A stretch of 64,000 bases of DNA from Neocallimastix lanati (nom. inval.). Its lineage: Eukaryota; Neocallimastigomycota; Neocallimastigomycetes; Neocallimastigales; Neocallimastigaceae. Location of the stretch: NCBI GenBank assembly GCA_016946835.1, contig JACVTC010000144.1, positions 159,001-223,000 of the forward strand, given 5' to 3'. Shown here one piece after another: positions 32,180-43,384 of the stretch. The notes under the pieces were generated by a model, which made no database searches, was not told where the DNA came from, and worked only from the letters and a program-made list of their open reading frames with translations. Position numbers and translations under genes: made by a program. Positions within the stretch are counted from its first letter, which is position 1; each line of letters starts with the position of its first letter.

Positions 32180-35100
32180 ATCGAATCCAATAGTAATAAC
32201 GCCCAAATTCCAAGTGAAGTTGAATCCTCAAAGCTTATAACAGCTTTAACAGAATTTATTCCTACCTTCTTTTCCGCCAACGGAGTGTTATCCAAGGACT
32301 TAGCTGATAACAACAAACTTAACGTTAATGAGCTCCTGGAACAGAGTGAATTGTTTTTTAAAAAACATCCCAACTCTTTTTCCACGGACGACTTAAAAAT
32401 TTCTTATGTTATCAGCATGTTACATGGACCTCCAAAGAAATGGGGACTTTCATTGAAGGCTGATGGGACTTTAAATTCGTTAAGCTATGACACCTTTAAA
32501 GATATTTTGATAAGCAATTTTGGGGATACTAAAGAACAGAAGGATGTTCTTATTGAACAACTTCTAAACTTAAAACAACTTCATTTAGGAAGAGCCGCAT
32601 TATATACTATTGAATTTCGAAGGTTAGCTGGACGTATTGGATGGCCGGACGATGTATTCATTGACCTAATCAAAAGAGATCTTCTTGAGGATGTTAAAAC
32701 AGAGTTCAATAAATTAGACAAACCTAAAAGTTTATTTGAGGCAACAAATTCTATTATCAATATTGATAGAAAATGTTTACTTAAGCAAAAAGTAAAGACC
32801 AATGACTACAAGCCAAAGAGTAGTAAATCTTTCAAACGAAAAAGAAACGAAACTAACATGACCGAAAACAAATTTAAACGCAATAAGCACCATAAGGGAC
32901 AAGACAATGGAAGTATTTTATCAGCAAATTACACCCCAAGTCATAATAATAAAATGACTACAACTTTCTTGTTAACCGTTAATAACAAAAAGATTAAAAC
33001 CAGAATCCTTATTGACTCGGGCTCTGCTAGAAGTTATCTCTGCAAAAGCTTCGTAACAGCAAACAAAATTCCTTATTCAAACCTCTCAAATACGATCAAT
33101 GTAAAACTTCCTAATGAAAAGAATATGGCTATAAAACAAGTTACAAAACGTCTTAAGCTTACTTTCATGGACCATACGGAAACATTTGAATTCTTTATAG
33201 CCAATTTACAACTTCAAGACGTATCTGCAATCCTTGGAAGAGATTGGTTAAGCCTTCATTCACCTTACATTGATTACAAAAATAATAAAATTTACTTCTT
33301 GGAAAGCTACTGTAAAAACCATTGCCCTTCTGCTAAGGGTAATAGGTTTGTTTTCCATTCATCAGATATTACTGCTTCTCTCTTACCCAATAATGAACAG
33401 AAGGAAGAAATTCCTCTTGACTCAATAATTCCAGATTCCATACCTGAAGACGAACTTAGCGATATGAACATTTGCGCTGCTTTAGTTCACAATAGTGAAA
33501 TTAAGAATACCAAAAGAAATAAAAAAATAATTAAAAAATATTATTATGACCTTTGTATTGTATTTGAAAAGAAAGAAGCTGATAAACTCCCTCCACACCG
33601 TGTTTATGATATATCCATTGATTTAGTTCCCGGTGCTCAACTTTATTTTGGACCAATTTATTCGTTGACTGTTGAAGAAAAGAAGGCACTTCGTGAATAC
33701 ATTAAGGAAAACCTTGCTAAAGGATTCATTAGAAAATCAAAATCTCCTGCTGGTGCCCCGGTGCTATTTGTTAGAAAACGTGACGGTTCTCTTAGACTTT
33801 GTGTTGACTATAGAAAGCTCAATTCTATCACCATTAGAAACAGTTATCCAATTCCTAGGATATCTGATTTGATAGAATCATTTAAAGGTGCTATTATTTT
33901 CTCTCGGCTTGACTTAAGATCTGCCTATAACTTAGTTCGTGTCAAGAAAGGCCATGAATACCTTACTGCTTTTCGTACTCCTTTTGGTCATTTTGAATAC
34001 CGTGTAATGCCTTTTGGTTTACGTAATGCACCTTCGGTTTTTCAACGCTTTATCCAAGACATTTTTTCTGATGATATTGGCTTGTTTCTCTTTGTCTACT
34101 TAGATGACATTATAATATATTCGAAAAACCTTACTGAACATATTAAACATGTTCATCATGTCCTTTCCTTGTTAGTCAAAAATGGTCTCTATGTAAAACT
34201 AGAAAAATGTGAATTTCACGTTCCTGAAACTACTTTTTTAGGGTTTGTTGTATCAATAAATGGCCTTTCTATGGATAAAAACAAAGTAAAATCAATTCTT
34301 GAATGGCCTACTCCAAAAAACATGAATGAACTTCAAAGTTTCCTCGGACTCTGTAACTACTATAGGAAATTCATAAAGAATTTCGCCATAATTATGGAAC
34401 CCTTAAGAATACTCCTCAAGAAGAATAACGAGTTCAAATGGAATGATGATGCTGAGAATGCCTTCAAAAAATTAAAACTTGCTTTTACCACAGACGAAAT
34501 CCTTATCTACCCCGATCCAGATAAGGAATTCACTGTTGAAACTGATGCCAGTGATTTTGCTGTGGGTTGCATTCTTTCTCAAATCAGTGACAAGGATAAC
34601 GAACTTCACCCTGTCGCTTTTCATTCTAGGTCTTTGTCATCTTCTGAATTAAATTATACAATATATGACAAGGAACTACTCGCTATTATCACCGCTTTTG
34701 AAACCTGGCGTCACCACCTTGAAGGGGCTAAGTTTCCTGTTCAAATCATTACCGATCACAGGAATTTATTATATTTTAAAAAGCCTCAACATTTAAACCA
34801 ACGCCAGATAAGATGGAGCCTCTTTCTTTCTAAGTTTGACTTTAGGATTTCGTTCAGACCTGGATCAAGGTGTGGTAAACCAGATTCGTTGTCGAGACGT
34901 CCGGATTATAAATCCGTGGTTTCCCTCCACAACAAAGACCGTCCTTTATTGGATGATAATGCCTTTTGTTGTGCAAACACTATTATCAGTAGCTTGATTG
35001 ATACCCAACCGACTGACAAATTTTGTGGATCAAGGAGTAGTGAACCAGATTCGTCGTCGAGACGTCCGGATTATAATTCCGTGGTTTCCCTCCACAACAA

Positions 35101-36379
35101 AGACCGTCCTTTATTGGATGATAATGCCTTATGTTGTGCAAACACTGATAATATTAGTAGTTTGATTGATGCCCAAACGGCTGACACATATTGCAAATCT
35201 ATTTTAGAAAAGATTAAAACTAAGTCAAACACAGTTAAAAGTTCTTTATTTTCTTTAAATGAAGGGGTCTTACATTTCCAAAACAGAATCATCGTCCCAT
35301 CCACTTTAAGAGCAAGAATTTTGAAATCTTTTCATGACTCACCCACCAACGGACACCAAGGTATTGACAAAACTCTTGATAAAATCAAGAGATACTACTG
35401 GTGGCCTAATATGAAGAAAGATATTCATAATTATGTACTTTCTTGTTCAACTTGTGCTAGGTGTAAAATTCGTAGACATAAACCCTACGGAAAAATTCAA
35501 CCGTTGCCTGTTCCCAATAAACCATGGGAAATTATTGGGGTTGATTTTATAGTTTCATTACCTAGTTCACAAGATTGCACATGTATTATGGTGGTTTCGG
35601 ATCACTTAACAAAGATGATCCATTTAGTTCCTTGCTCCGACGTCCCTTCCGCTGACCTGACGGCCAAGATGCTCCTTTACAACGTTTTTCGGTATCATGG
35701 ATTCCCTAAAATCATTGTCTCTGATCATGGCTCCCAGTTCTCTTCTGAATTTTGGACCTCACTCTGCTCAGCTCTAAATACTAAGCCAAGACTCGCTACT
35801 GCTCATCACCAACAAACAAATGGTCAAGTCGAAAGGGCTAATTCTGTAATCGAACAATATTTACGATGCTACTGTTCTACTGCCCAAAATGAATGGTGCT
35901 TTTATCTACCTCTTTGTGAAATGGCTTATAACAACACATTTCACAAATCTATAAACATGTCGCCTTTCTGTGCAAATTATGGTTTTAATCCAGTATGCAA
36001 TATTGACTCTCCTCCTGTTCTTTTAAAAGATAATGCCTCTGTATTTACTAGGGATTGGTCTGCCCATTTTGATGCCCTTAAAAAGCACCTTATCAAAGCT
36101 AAAGAAGATTTCAAAAAGTTTGGTGACTCTAGGAAAGCTTCTGGTCCTACTTTCCATGTTAACGACATGGTTTGGTTGAAAAGGTATTACTTCTCCAATG
36201 AACCTGCAAAAAAGCTTTCTAACCAGTATCTTGGACCCTTTAAGGTCATAGAAGTGAGGGAAAGAATGAACTACCGGCTTGAATTACCAGAAAATCTTCA
36301 TTTACACCAGGTATTTCATATCTCGCAGTTGGAGCCTTATACTGAAAGAGACATAGGATTAAAGGAACCATCACCATAA
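32180..36379 (+). CDS. gag-pol: F1 Gag-Pol polyprotein, single ORF, start codon lost
   Basis: Open from 32174; no ATG in the first ~75 codons. By alignment to B1 (LISTITEFIPTFFAPNG / LITALTEFIPTFFSANG) the start should be at 32180, where ATC stands (IESNSNNAQ). A spliced upstream exon is an alternative (TTTAG precedes the frame). Counting from 32180: capsid region without CCHC; protease ILIDSGSARSYL ~277; RT VMPFGLRNAPSVF and YLDD ~639; RNase H ETDASDFAVG ~786; in-frame 165-bp tandem duplication (34862-35026, 35027-35191); integrase HHCC ~1050-1095, D (GVDFIVSLP ~1120), D (SDHGSQF ~1180), E (GQVERANSVIEQ ~1215); GPF near the end; ends HISQLEPYTERDIG. No chromodomain. Otherwise uninterrupted. 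Confidence 0.88.
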   Translation: MESNSNNAQIPSEVESSKLITALTEFIPTFFSANGVLSKDLADNNKLNVNELLEQSELFFKKHPNSFSTDDLKISYVISMLHGPPKKWGLSLKADGTLNSLSYDTFKDILISNFGDTKEQKDVLIEQLLNLKQLHLGRAALYTIEFRRLAGRIGWPDDVFIDLIKRDLLEDVKTEFNKLDKPKSLFEATNSIINIDRKCLLKQKVKTNDYKPKSSKSFKRKRNETNMTENKFKRNKHHKGQDNGSILSANYTPSHNNKMTTTFLLTVNNKKIKTRILIDSGSARSYLCKSFVTANKIPYSNLSNTINVKLPNEKNMAIKQVTKRLKLTFMDHTETFEFFIANLQLQDVSAILGRDWLSLHSPYIDYKNNKIYFLESYCKNHCPSAKGNRFVFHSSDITASLLPNNEQKEEIPLDSIIPDSIPEDELSDMNICAALVHNSEIKNTKRNKKIIKKYYYDLCIVFEKKEADKLPPHRVYDISIDLVPGAQLYFGPIYSLTVEEKKALREYIKENLAKGFIRKSKSPAGAPVLFVRKRDGSLRLCVDYRKLNSITIRNSYPIPRISDLIESFKGAIIFSRLDLRSAYNLVRVKKGHEYLTAFRTPFGHFEYRVMPFGLRNAPSVFQRFIQDIFSDDIGLFLFVYLDDIIIYSKNLTEHIKHVHHVLSLLVKNGLYVKLEKCEFHVPETTFLGFVVSINGLSMDKNKVKSILEWPTPKNMNELQSFLGLCNYYRKFIKNFAIIMEPLRILLKKNNEFKWNDDAENAFKKLKLAFTTDEILIYPDPDKEFTVETDASDFAVGCILSQISDKDNELHPVAFHSRSLSSSELNYTIYDKELLAIITAFETWRHHLEGAKFPVQIITDHRNLLYFKKPQHLNQRQIRWSLFLSKFDFRISFRPGSRCGKPDSLSRRPDYKSVVSLHNKDRPLLDDNAFCCANTIISSLIDTQPTDKFCGSRSSEPDSSSRRPDYNSVVSLHNKDRPLLDDNALCCANTDNISSLIDAQTADTYCKSILEKIKTKSNTVKSSLFSLNEGVLHFQNRIIVPSTLRARILKSFHDSPTNGHQGIDKTLDKIKRYYWWPNMKKDIHNYVLSCSTCARCKIRRHKPYGKIQPLPVPNKPWEIIGVDFIVSLPSSQDCTCIMVVSDHLTKMIHLVPCSDVPSADLTAKMLLYNVFRYHGFPKIIVSDHGSQFSSEFWTSLCSALNTKPRLATAHHQQTNGQVERANSVIEQYLRCYCSTAQNEWCFYLPLCEMAYNNTFHKSINMSPFCANYGFNPVCNIDSPPVLLKDNASVFTRDWSAHFDALKKHLIKAKEDFKKFGDSRKASGPTFHVNDMVWLKRYYFSNEPAKKLSNQYLGPFKVIEVRERMNYRLELPENLHLHQVFHISQLEPYTERDIGLKEPSP
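34862..35191 (+). repeat. 165-bp in-frame tandem duplication in F1 pol
   Basis: Two adjacent copies of 55 codons (GKPDSLSRRPDY...SLHNKDRPLLDDNA.CCAN) between RNase H and integrase, diverged by several substitutions. B1 has a single copy of this junction. Confidence 0.9.
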
Positions 36380-36388
36380 AGGGTGCAA

Positions 36389-37387
36389 TGTAAGAATCTA
36401 TAATTATTTTTAACAAAATAATTATATTTTCTTTGTTAGGTTATAATTAATATAACTTTTATTTAACTCATATTTCATTTATACAATTAATTATAATTAA
36501 TAATTTATTTAATTATATATTAAAATTTTATTTAGTTTAATATTAAAAATTTATTTAATTAAACAATTTTTATACATTTAAAATAATATTAAATTTATTT
36601 AATTATTCACTTAATTATTAAATTTATTAGTTTTAGTTTTCTCTCACTTATTAAATCATAAACTAAAACACTATTCTGTATTTTATCATGTATTCTGTAT
36701 TCTATCATGTATTCTGTATTGTATTAATCATGTATTTTATTATTAATGTATTGTTTTATATTTTTTATGTAAAGTTCTATAAAATAGAACTAAATAGATT
36801 AAATTTTAAATTTTATGATCGAAATAATTTTCATTATTTTATTCTTTTATTTTCGATCATTATATTAGATTAAGTAATCGGTTAATTAAGATTTTTCCAA
36901 TTACTTCTTAAAAGTAATCGGTTTTACTTAATTAACACGATGATCGATATGGATAGAATATCGATCAAAAAACTTATCTAGGTTTTTCTTCTAGTCTTTT
37001 CCTAGATAAGAGATTTGTTAAGATTAGAACCCCTTTTGATTTTAACCTTATTTTGACAAAAAAGTATAAATAAGGCTCTTGAGTTCTCTTTGAGAAATCA
37101 AGAGTTATTATTATAACAATTATAATTTAATAATAATAACAATAAGTTTTAACATTTAAAATTTTTAATAAATAATAAAACAAATTATTTTAATAAAACA
37201 AATTTTATAATTAAAACTTTTCCTTATCAATTTTAGTGTTTCGTCTATTATAATTCGTTATAATAAACTCGATAATTAGAAAGAACCATAGGTAAGTATG
37301 ATTCTTTTCTAAACCTTTAATATTAGCAGTTAGAGCTAATATTAATGATTAATAATTTAATTATAATTTTTTAATTAAATTATTACA
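36389..37387 (+). repeat. F1 3' LTR
   Basis: 999 bp, TGTAAG...ATTACA. The candidate polypurine stretch AAAGGGTGCAA precedes it. Confidence 0.92.
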
Positions 37388-37404
37388 TTATGAGTTTCGT
37401 TACA

Positions 37405-39581
37405 GTATAACAACTTTCACCACTAAGTTTGGTAACTACTAATTTAAAGTTATGCCATTTGGTCTAACCAACGCTCCTGCAACCTTTCAAAGAGAAATGA
37501 ATAGAATCCTATTTCCTTTAATAGGAAAGTGTGTTTATAATTTTATCGATGATATACTTATATACTCTAAAACAGTTGAAGAACACCTCCAACATATTCA
37601 ACAAGTTTTATCCATACTCAAAGAAAATAGATTAAAACTTAATATTGAAAAGTGTCACTTCATGAAAACAGAAGTGAATGTTTTGGGGCATAGATTAACC
37701 ACTAAAGGCTTAAAACCTCTTGATAGTAAAATCGAGGTTATCAGAGATTGGAAACCCCCTCAGGACATCCATGAATTACGTTCATTTTTAGGAGCTGTTG
37801 GATACTATAGAAATTTCATCGATAAATATTCACAAATTACTGCGTGTTTGTGTAAATTATTAAGGAAAGGTGTGAAGTATGTTTGGACTAGTGAACACCA
37901 AAAATCGTTTGAAGTACTGAAAGAAAAACTAATAAATGCACCCATATTAAGTTTCCCTCAGTTTGATAAAGAGTTTATTATACGTACCGATGCTTCTTAT
38001 GATGGAATAGGAGGTGTGTTATTACTAAAAGATAATGAAACTGGAAAAGAACACCCTATTCACTTTATTAGTAGAAGTTTGACCAGAGCAGAAAAGCATT
38101 ATGGTATAACGGACCTAGAAGGTGCTGCCCTATATTATTGTATAACTAAATTAAAACCGTATATAGATGGAAATCCAATACCAACTATTGTATATACGGA
38201 CCATAAACCGTTACTAGGGTTGTTCAAAAATAAGGAACCACATAATGCAAGGCAAACTAGATGGTGTTTGACAGCTAGTATGCTTGGTGTAGACATTAGA
38301 TATGAAACCGGTAAAAAGAATGTGCTTGCTGATGCCCTATCCCGAATGAAAAATAATAAAGAAAATGTAGTTTTAGCTACGAAAATAATTAACCATGATA
38401 ATACGAATGATGAAAATGAAGCCTTATTATCCAAAGTAATACATGATTTTATCAATGAAAAATTCACCACTATTGATGGTATTGACTACTTTATTGATGG
38501 TAACAATTATAGAAAATTAGTAACCGATCTTAATGAAAGAATAAAATTAATATTAGAGGCTCATAATATTGGACACGATGGTTATTATAAGACTTATCAA
38601 CGTTTACGTAAGAGTTATTATTGGAACGACATGGTGAATGATGTTAAACGTGTTGTCAGTAAGTGTGAAAAATGTCAATTAAATCGACCACAACCTTATC
38701 CAGAGCCTACAGAAAATCTACCTACTAAAGTGGAAGGACCTTTTGTACATCTTGGTTTGGACATTATCGGTCCACTGGTTAAAACTAGAAGTAATAATCA
38801 ATATATAATAGTAGCTGTTGATTATTTCACTAAGTGGGTAGAAGCAGAACCCACTGAAAATATCACTTCTAAAGACGTAATTAAGTTCCTTATTAACGTA
38901 TTTTCTCGTCATGGAGTTCCCCAAGTAATTACCACCGATAATGGTGCCCAATTTACATCAGATATGACTAAAATATTTTTAGACCTATATGATGTATATA
39001 TAAAATTTGTTACAACATATCATCCCGAATCTAATGGACTTACGGAAAATCGTAATAAAGAAATTGGTAAACTCCTTAGATTGCTTGGGACAAAAAATAA
39101 AGATTGGGATGAGGTATTACCCTCTGCTCTCTGGGCTTTAAGAACTGTTAAAAATAGTACCACTAACCATTCTAGTTTTGAATTAGTTTATGGTCGTGAA
39201 GACCAACAACCTTTTGATATAGCTGCAAGACCGACTAAAGGTATAAATAAATCTTCTGATGAAATTCTATTGGAAAAGTTTATATCTCATTATAGATGGA
39301 CCATAGAAACATCAGAAAATGTGAAAAATGCAAATAAATATTGGGCTGTTAGACGAGAAGAAAAACAAAGTATGAATCAGGCTAAGGAAATCAAGGAGGG
39401 AGATTTAGTCCTAGTTAGAAACTTTAGTAGAACTAAACTAGAACCTTATTTTAATGGACCTTTAAAAGTAATCAAGAAAAAGTTTAATACAGTTACGTTA
39501 GCTGATCCAAATTCAGGAATATTATTAAATCGCAATGTACACCTCAAAAATATAGTAAAATATAACTCAGCTACAATATAG
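37405..39581 (+). pseudogene. pol: G1 Pol fragment (RT C-terminal half, RNase H, integrase)
   Basis: From ITTFTTKFGNY; a TAA at 37440-37442 replaces the CAA (Gln) seen in C1, and the frame is then open from ATG 37452 (MPFGLTNAPATF) for 709 aa. RT FIDD, RNase H RTDASYDGIGG, integrase HHCC (HNIGHDG...CEKCQ), D (GLDIIGPL), D (TDNGAQF), E (TENRNKEIG), GPY/F (YFNGPLKVI). About 80% like C1 Pol by eye. Without the 5' half it cannot act as a full element; expression of the C-terminal part is unlikely since no promoter is in place except the F1 3' LTR next to it. Confidence 0.88.
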
Positions 39582-39604
39582 CTTGAGTCTTAGCGGGGGC
39601 ATCG

Positions 39605-40633
39605 TGATAAAGAATGAAGTAATAAATTGATTCTTATTAAAAACCTTTTAATATAGTCAAGGTGATTTTTAAAATATTAATAAATTTATGTATTCTTTAC
39701 ATTAATAATTTTACTATATTATTTGATCTGAAAATTTAAGTTTATACATAAAATTTAATTTAAATTTATGTTCATTCCTTATAAAGGTAAATTAAATTTA
39801 TGAGAGTTTAGCAATAACATAGTACTAATTACTTTTAGTATTATTTTTCTAAATAAGGAATAATTCCTGTATATAAACAACTTAAATAACTTTATCAATA
39901 TTTCTGTCTTTCGAATTAATAAATAATTGAAATGAAAGAAATAAATAAAATAAAATTTTCTGTATTTAAAATTGTAAAAGATTTTTCATATATTAATAAA
40001 TGTATTTTATTTTCTATTATGTCATTCAAATTAATATATAAGATTACATATTAAATTAGTATCAAAATTAAGTTAAAGTATTCAATTTTATTGTAATACT
40101 GCTTCTCTTTTTTTTTTGTTTAATTCTTATCTATAATGCATCTTTTATATTATAGATTTATTTTGGATAATTTGAATATTAGGAAATAATAAAATTTCTA
40201 TTTATTACAATAAGGAAATAATCAATAAGATTTAAAAATCTATTGTTTTTCCATCTCTTCAACTACTTCCAGAGCTTTGCTACTTTTATATCTTCAAAAA
40301 GATATAAATTGACTACCTTGGAACCCCTTTTTAGGGGGGAGAAAAAAAAAAGAAAATAAAAATAGAAATAATAAAAATAAATAAATAAAAAAAAAATAAA
40401 TAAAAATAAATAAAAATAATAATAAAAATAAAATAAAAATAAAATAAATAAATAAAAATAATAATAAAAATAAAATTAAAATAAAATAAATTAATAAAAA
40501 TAATAATAAAAATAAAATAAAAATTAAAATAAAAATATAATAAATAAATAAAAAATATTGTGAAAGAATAAAATTTTTTTTTGTGTTTTAATATTATATA
40601 ATTTTTTTTTTTTGAATTCCTCGAACCATAACA
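39605..40633 (+). repeat. G1 3' LTR
   Basis: 1029 bp, TGATAAAG...CATAACA, preceded by GCGGGGGCATCG. Contains an A-rich AAATA microsatellite (~40345-40555). Confidence 0.85.
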
Positions 40634-40640
40634 AATTATG

Positions 40641-41496
40641 TGTAAGAAATATAGAAATATTTTCTATATTTCTTAGTCTAAATATAAATTTTATTAATTA
40701 CAAATTAATCTAAATATAAATTTTATTAATTAAAAAATTAAAATACGTAAGTATAATAATATTAAATATTAAAAAATAATAATAGAATTTTCACAAATAC
40801 AATTATGTTTAAAATTTAAAATTCTTCTAAATAATTTCCACAATAATATTAAATAATAAATAAATTAAAATTAATATTTAATATTCTAAAATTATTTTCA
40901 CAATAATATTAAATAATAATTAAATTAAATTAAATAATAAATTTCTTTGAAATAATTCGTTCTAATTTAATACAATTAAGAAAATCTTCAGGTTTTTCTG
41001 CTAGTCTTTTCCTGAAGATACAACAGCTGACTAGCAAACAATAGCTTAATTAAGAAATAATTAATATATTATATTAAATAATTATTAATTAAATAAACAC
41101 ATGAAAAAAAAATAATAATAATTAATTAATTAAACAGACACATGATAAAAAAATAATAATAATAAATAAATATAAAATAAGATTAATTAATAAATAAAAA
41201 AGTATAAAATAACGATTGATTTCTGTTTTTTCAGAAATCAAGAGTTATTATTATTAAAAATATTAATAAAGATAAATATTAAAAATAATAATAACCTAAA
41301 ATTTAAAGTTTAAAATTTTTTTTAATAAAATTTTGTGTTTTAAAAACTTATTTTTATATACGAGTCTTCTACTTTTTCTAATTTTCGTCTATTTAAATAT
41401 AAGTATTTTTCTTTATTTTTTTTTTTTAATAATAAACTCAATCAATATAAAAAATAAACTCTTATAAAAAATTTCTTTTTATTAGAGTTTCTTACA
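40641..41496 (+). mobile_element. F2: solo LTR of self-priming family
   Basis: 856 bp, TGTAAG...TTACA, perfect duplication TTATG (40636-40640, 41497-41501). The last two duplicated bases are the TG start of LTR H1. Terminal hairpin of 15 perfect pairs (40643-40657 with 40661-40675); pseudoknot stems 40984-40992/41011-41019 and 40999-41006/41029-41036. Confidence 0.9.
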
Positions 41497-41499
41497 TTA

Positions 41500-41980
41500 T
41501 GATAAGAATGTACTAAATAATGCATTCTTAATTAAATCTACGATTTATTTCTAATACATTATGTGTACATTATTATTTTTGTACTTTAATAAATTTTTAA
41601 ATCCAAAGATCAAAAATTAAATCAAAAATTATATTAAACTTTATATTTTTATATTAAATCTTATATTAATAGTAATATTTTTATATATTTAAAACTTATA
41701 TTAGCAATATTAATAATAAATCTTATTTTTTTTTATATTAATAATGAAAATTTGTATTAATAATATTTTTATATATTGATAATTAAAAATTTATATATTA
41801 TATTTTAACTTTTATTATAAAATTTTATATCGAAATGTTTTATTTTATATTGAAAAATATTTTATTTTATTAAAAACCTTTATATTAGAATAGTATTTTT
41901 ATTTTTATTTGAATATTTTAACAAATTGTAATAAAAATTATAGCCAGTTAAATAAATTCTTATTAGTAATATTTTAGATA

Positions 41981-42018
<38 letters not shown>

Positions 42019-42335
42019 TTTTATTAATATTATAAATGTATTTTATTTATATTGTTATAATTAAATTTTATATAATTGATTATAAAATTCAATTTAAATT
42101 TAATAGTTTTTATAAAAAAAAAAAAAATAAATAAATAAAATGTAATTTAGTGGCAAGAACAACTTTTATGCCTTGAAAAAAAGTATAAATAGTTGTAAAT
42201 TTTGCTACCAATTTTTAAAATTCATCAAGTAAAATAAAATAAATTTAATAAAATAAATAAATAAAATAATAAATAAAAAAAATAAAATTTGTGTTTCTTT
42301 ACTTTATTTTTATTTAATTCTCTAAAACCTTAACA
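41500..42335 (+). mobile_element. H1: solo LTR (TGATAAG...TTAACA)
   Basis: 836 bp, related to G LTRs at its start. Separated from G1 by AATTA (interrupted by F2) and from I1 by GTTA. A run of about 35 A lies at ~41980-42016. No gene. Confidence 0.7.
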
Positions 42336-42339
42336 GTTA

Positions 42340-42845
42340 TAATACGGTACCACCATAAATACCATAATTTAGTGAAACTTAGGTTAGGAATTATTTGATA
42401 AAATCTTATTGGTTAATAATAATTTAGTAATAATATATATAGTTAGTAAATAATAATAGTTTAAGGAATGATTCTTTTATTAATATTAATTTAGTTTATT
42501 AATAATTTAACCTATAAACATGTTTATTAGTATAGTTTAGTGTAGTTTTATATTTAGTTTACATTAATAATATGATAGATTTTAGTAATTAATTATATTT
42601 TATTGAATGATTTAATTATATTTTAACTAATTAACAACTATTTATATTGATGATGTATTTTTATTGATGAATGATAATAAATAAATAAAATAAATAAACT
42701 AAATATTAAAGTGTGAATATTATTATTGTGTGTATTATTCTATATAATATTAGAATATATTATTTTGTCAATTATTCCCTACTGTTATCGTCCAAATAAA
42801 ATAAAATAAATATTGATATTGATGTTTAATAAAAATATCGTATCA
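42340..42845 (+). mobile_element. I1: solo LTR (TAATACGG...GTATCA)
   Basis: 506 bp flanked by GTTA (42336-42339, 42846-42849). Almost identical in length and sequence to I3 (55551-56056), which starts TGATACGG. Confidence 0.88.
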
Positions 42846-42849
42846 GTTA

Positions 42850-43380
42850 GGCTACAGTATTTAAATAAAAATGAAAATTGTCAATAAAATTGTAATAAAA
42901 TATAATAAATAATTAATTATATCACAATAATAAATAATAATATAAAATTATTCAAATTTATTTAATTAATTAACAGCCAATAGGATTTAAATTATAGTAA
43001 ATTAAAAGTATAAAAAGAAAAATTATTATAAATTTTTTAAAGGGTGGTTTTTTTGGAGAAAATAGATATACATTAGTTAAGATAAATATATTCGGGGAAT
43101 ATATTTATTTATAAAATATAATATAGTAATAAGTTAGAAATAAATAGTTAATAAGATTTTTTATAATACTTTATTATAAAATTGTATTACGACATAATAA
43201 ATTAAATAAAATAAAATAAAACGACAAAAATAATTCTTAAAATTCTGTTTTAAAATAAAGTGTGTAGTAATTATATATTTCTATATTAGAATATACTATT
43301 TTATTTTATACTATCTTGCAAACTCACAAAAATATTGATACTAAAATATTAATAATAAAGATTAATAAAATAACGTATCA
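42850..43380 (+). mobile_element. J1: solo LTR ending GTATCA
   Basis: 531 bp between GTTA (42846-42849) and GTTA (43381-43384). The start GGCTAC is not a canonical TG; the end AACGTATCA and an internal TTAGAATATACT block tie it to the A/I families. Confidence 0.7.
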
Positions 43381-43384
43381 GTTA

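Larger units (their letters stand above)
30009..37387 (+). mobile_element. F1: full-length self-priming gypsy element (Tf1/sushi-like)
   Basis: LTRs 30009-31006 (998 bp) and 36389-37387 (999 bp), about 8 differences, TGTAAG...TTACA. Flanks do not match (ATTTG left, TTATG right), and right of it is the middle of G1 pol, so the two ends probably come from different insertions joined by recombination. One long ORF lacking its ATG. Confidence 0.9.
37393..40633 (+). mobile_element. G1: 5'-truncated group 1 gypsy element
   Basis: Begins abruptly in RT at the F1 boundary; keeps RT (C half), RNase H, integrase, polypurine tract and 3' LTR (39605-40633). 5' LTR, gag, protease and the first half of RT are missing. 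Internal sequence and polypurine tract resemble C1, but the LTR is of the G type (TGATAAAGAATG). Confidence 0.88.

Noticed and set aside
31939-32193. 84-codon ORF ahead of F1 gag-pol
   Set aside because: No family motif; it starts at GTG and covers the conserved leader RNA block, better explained as non-coding. It could only matter as an upstream exon.
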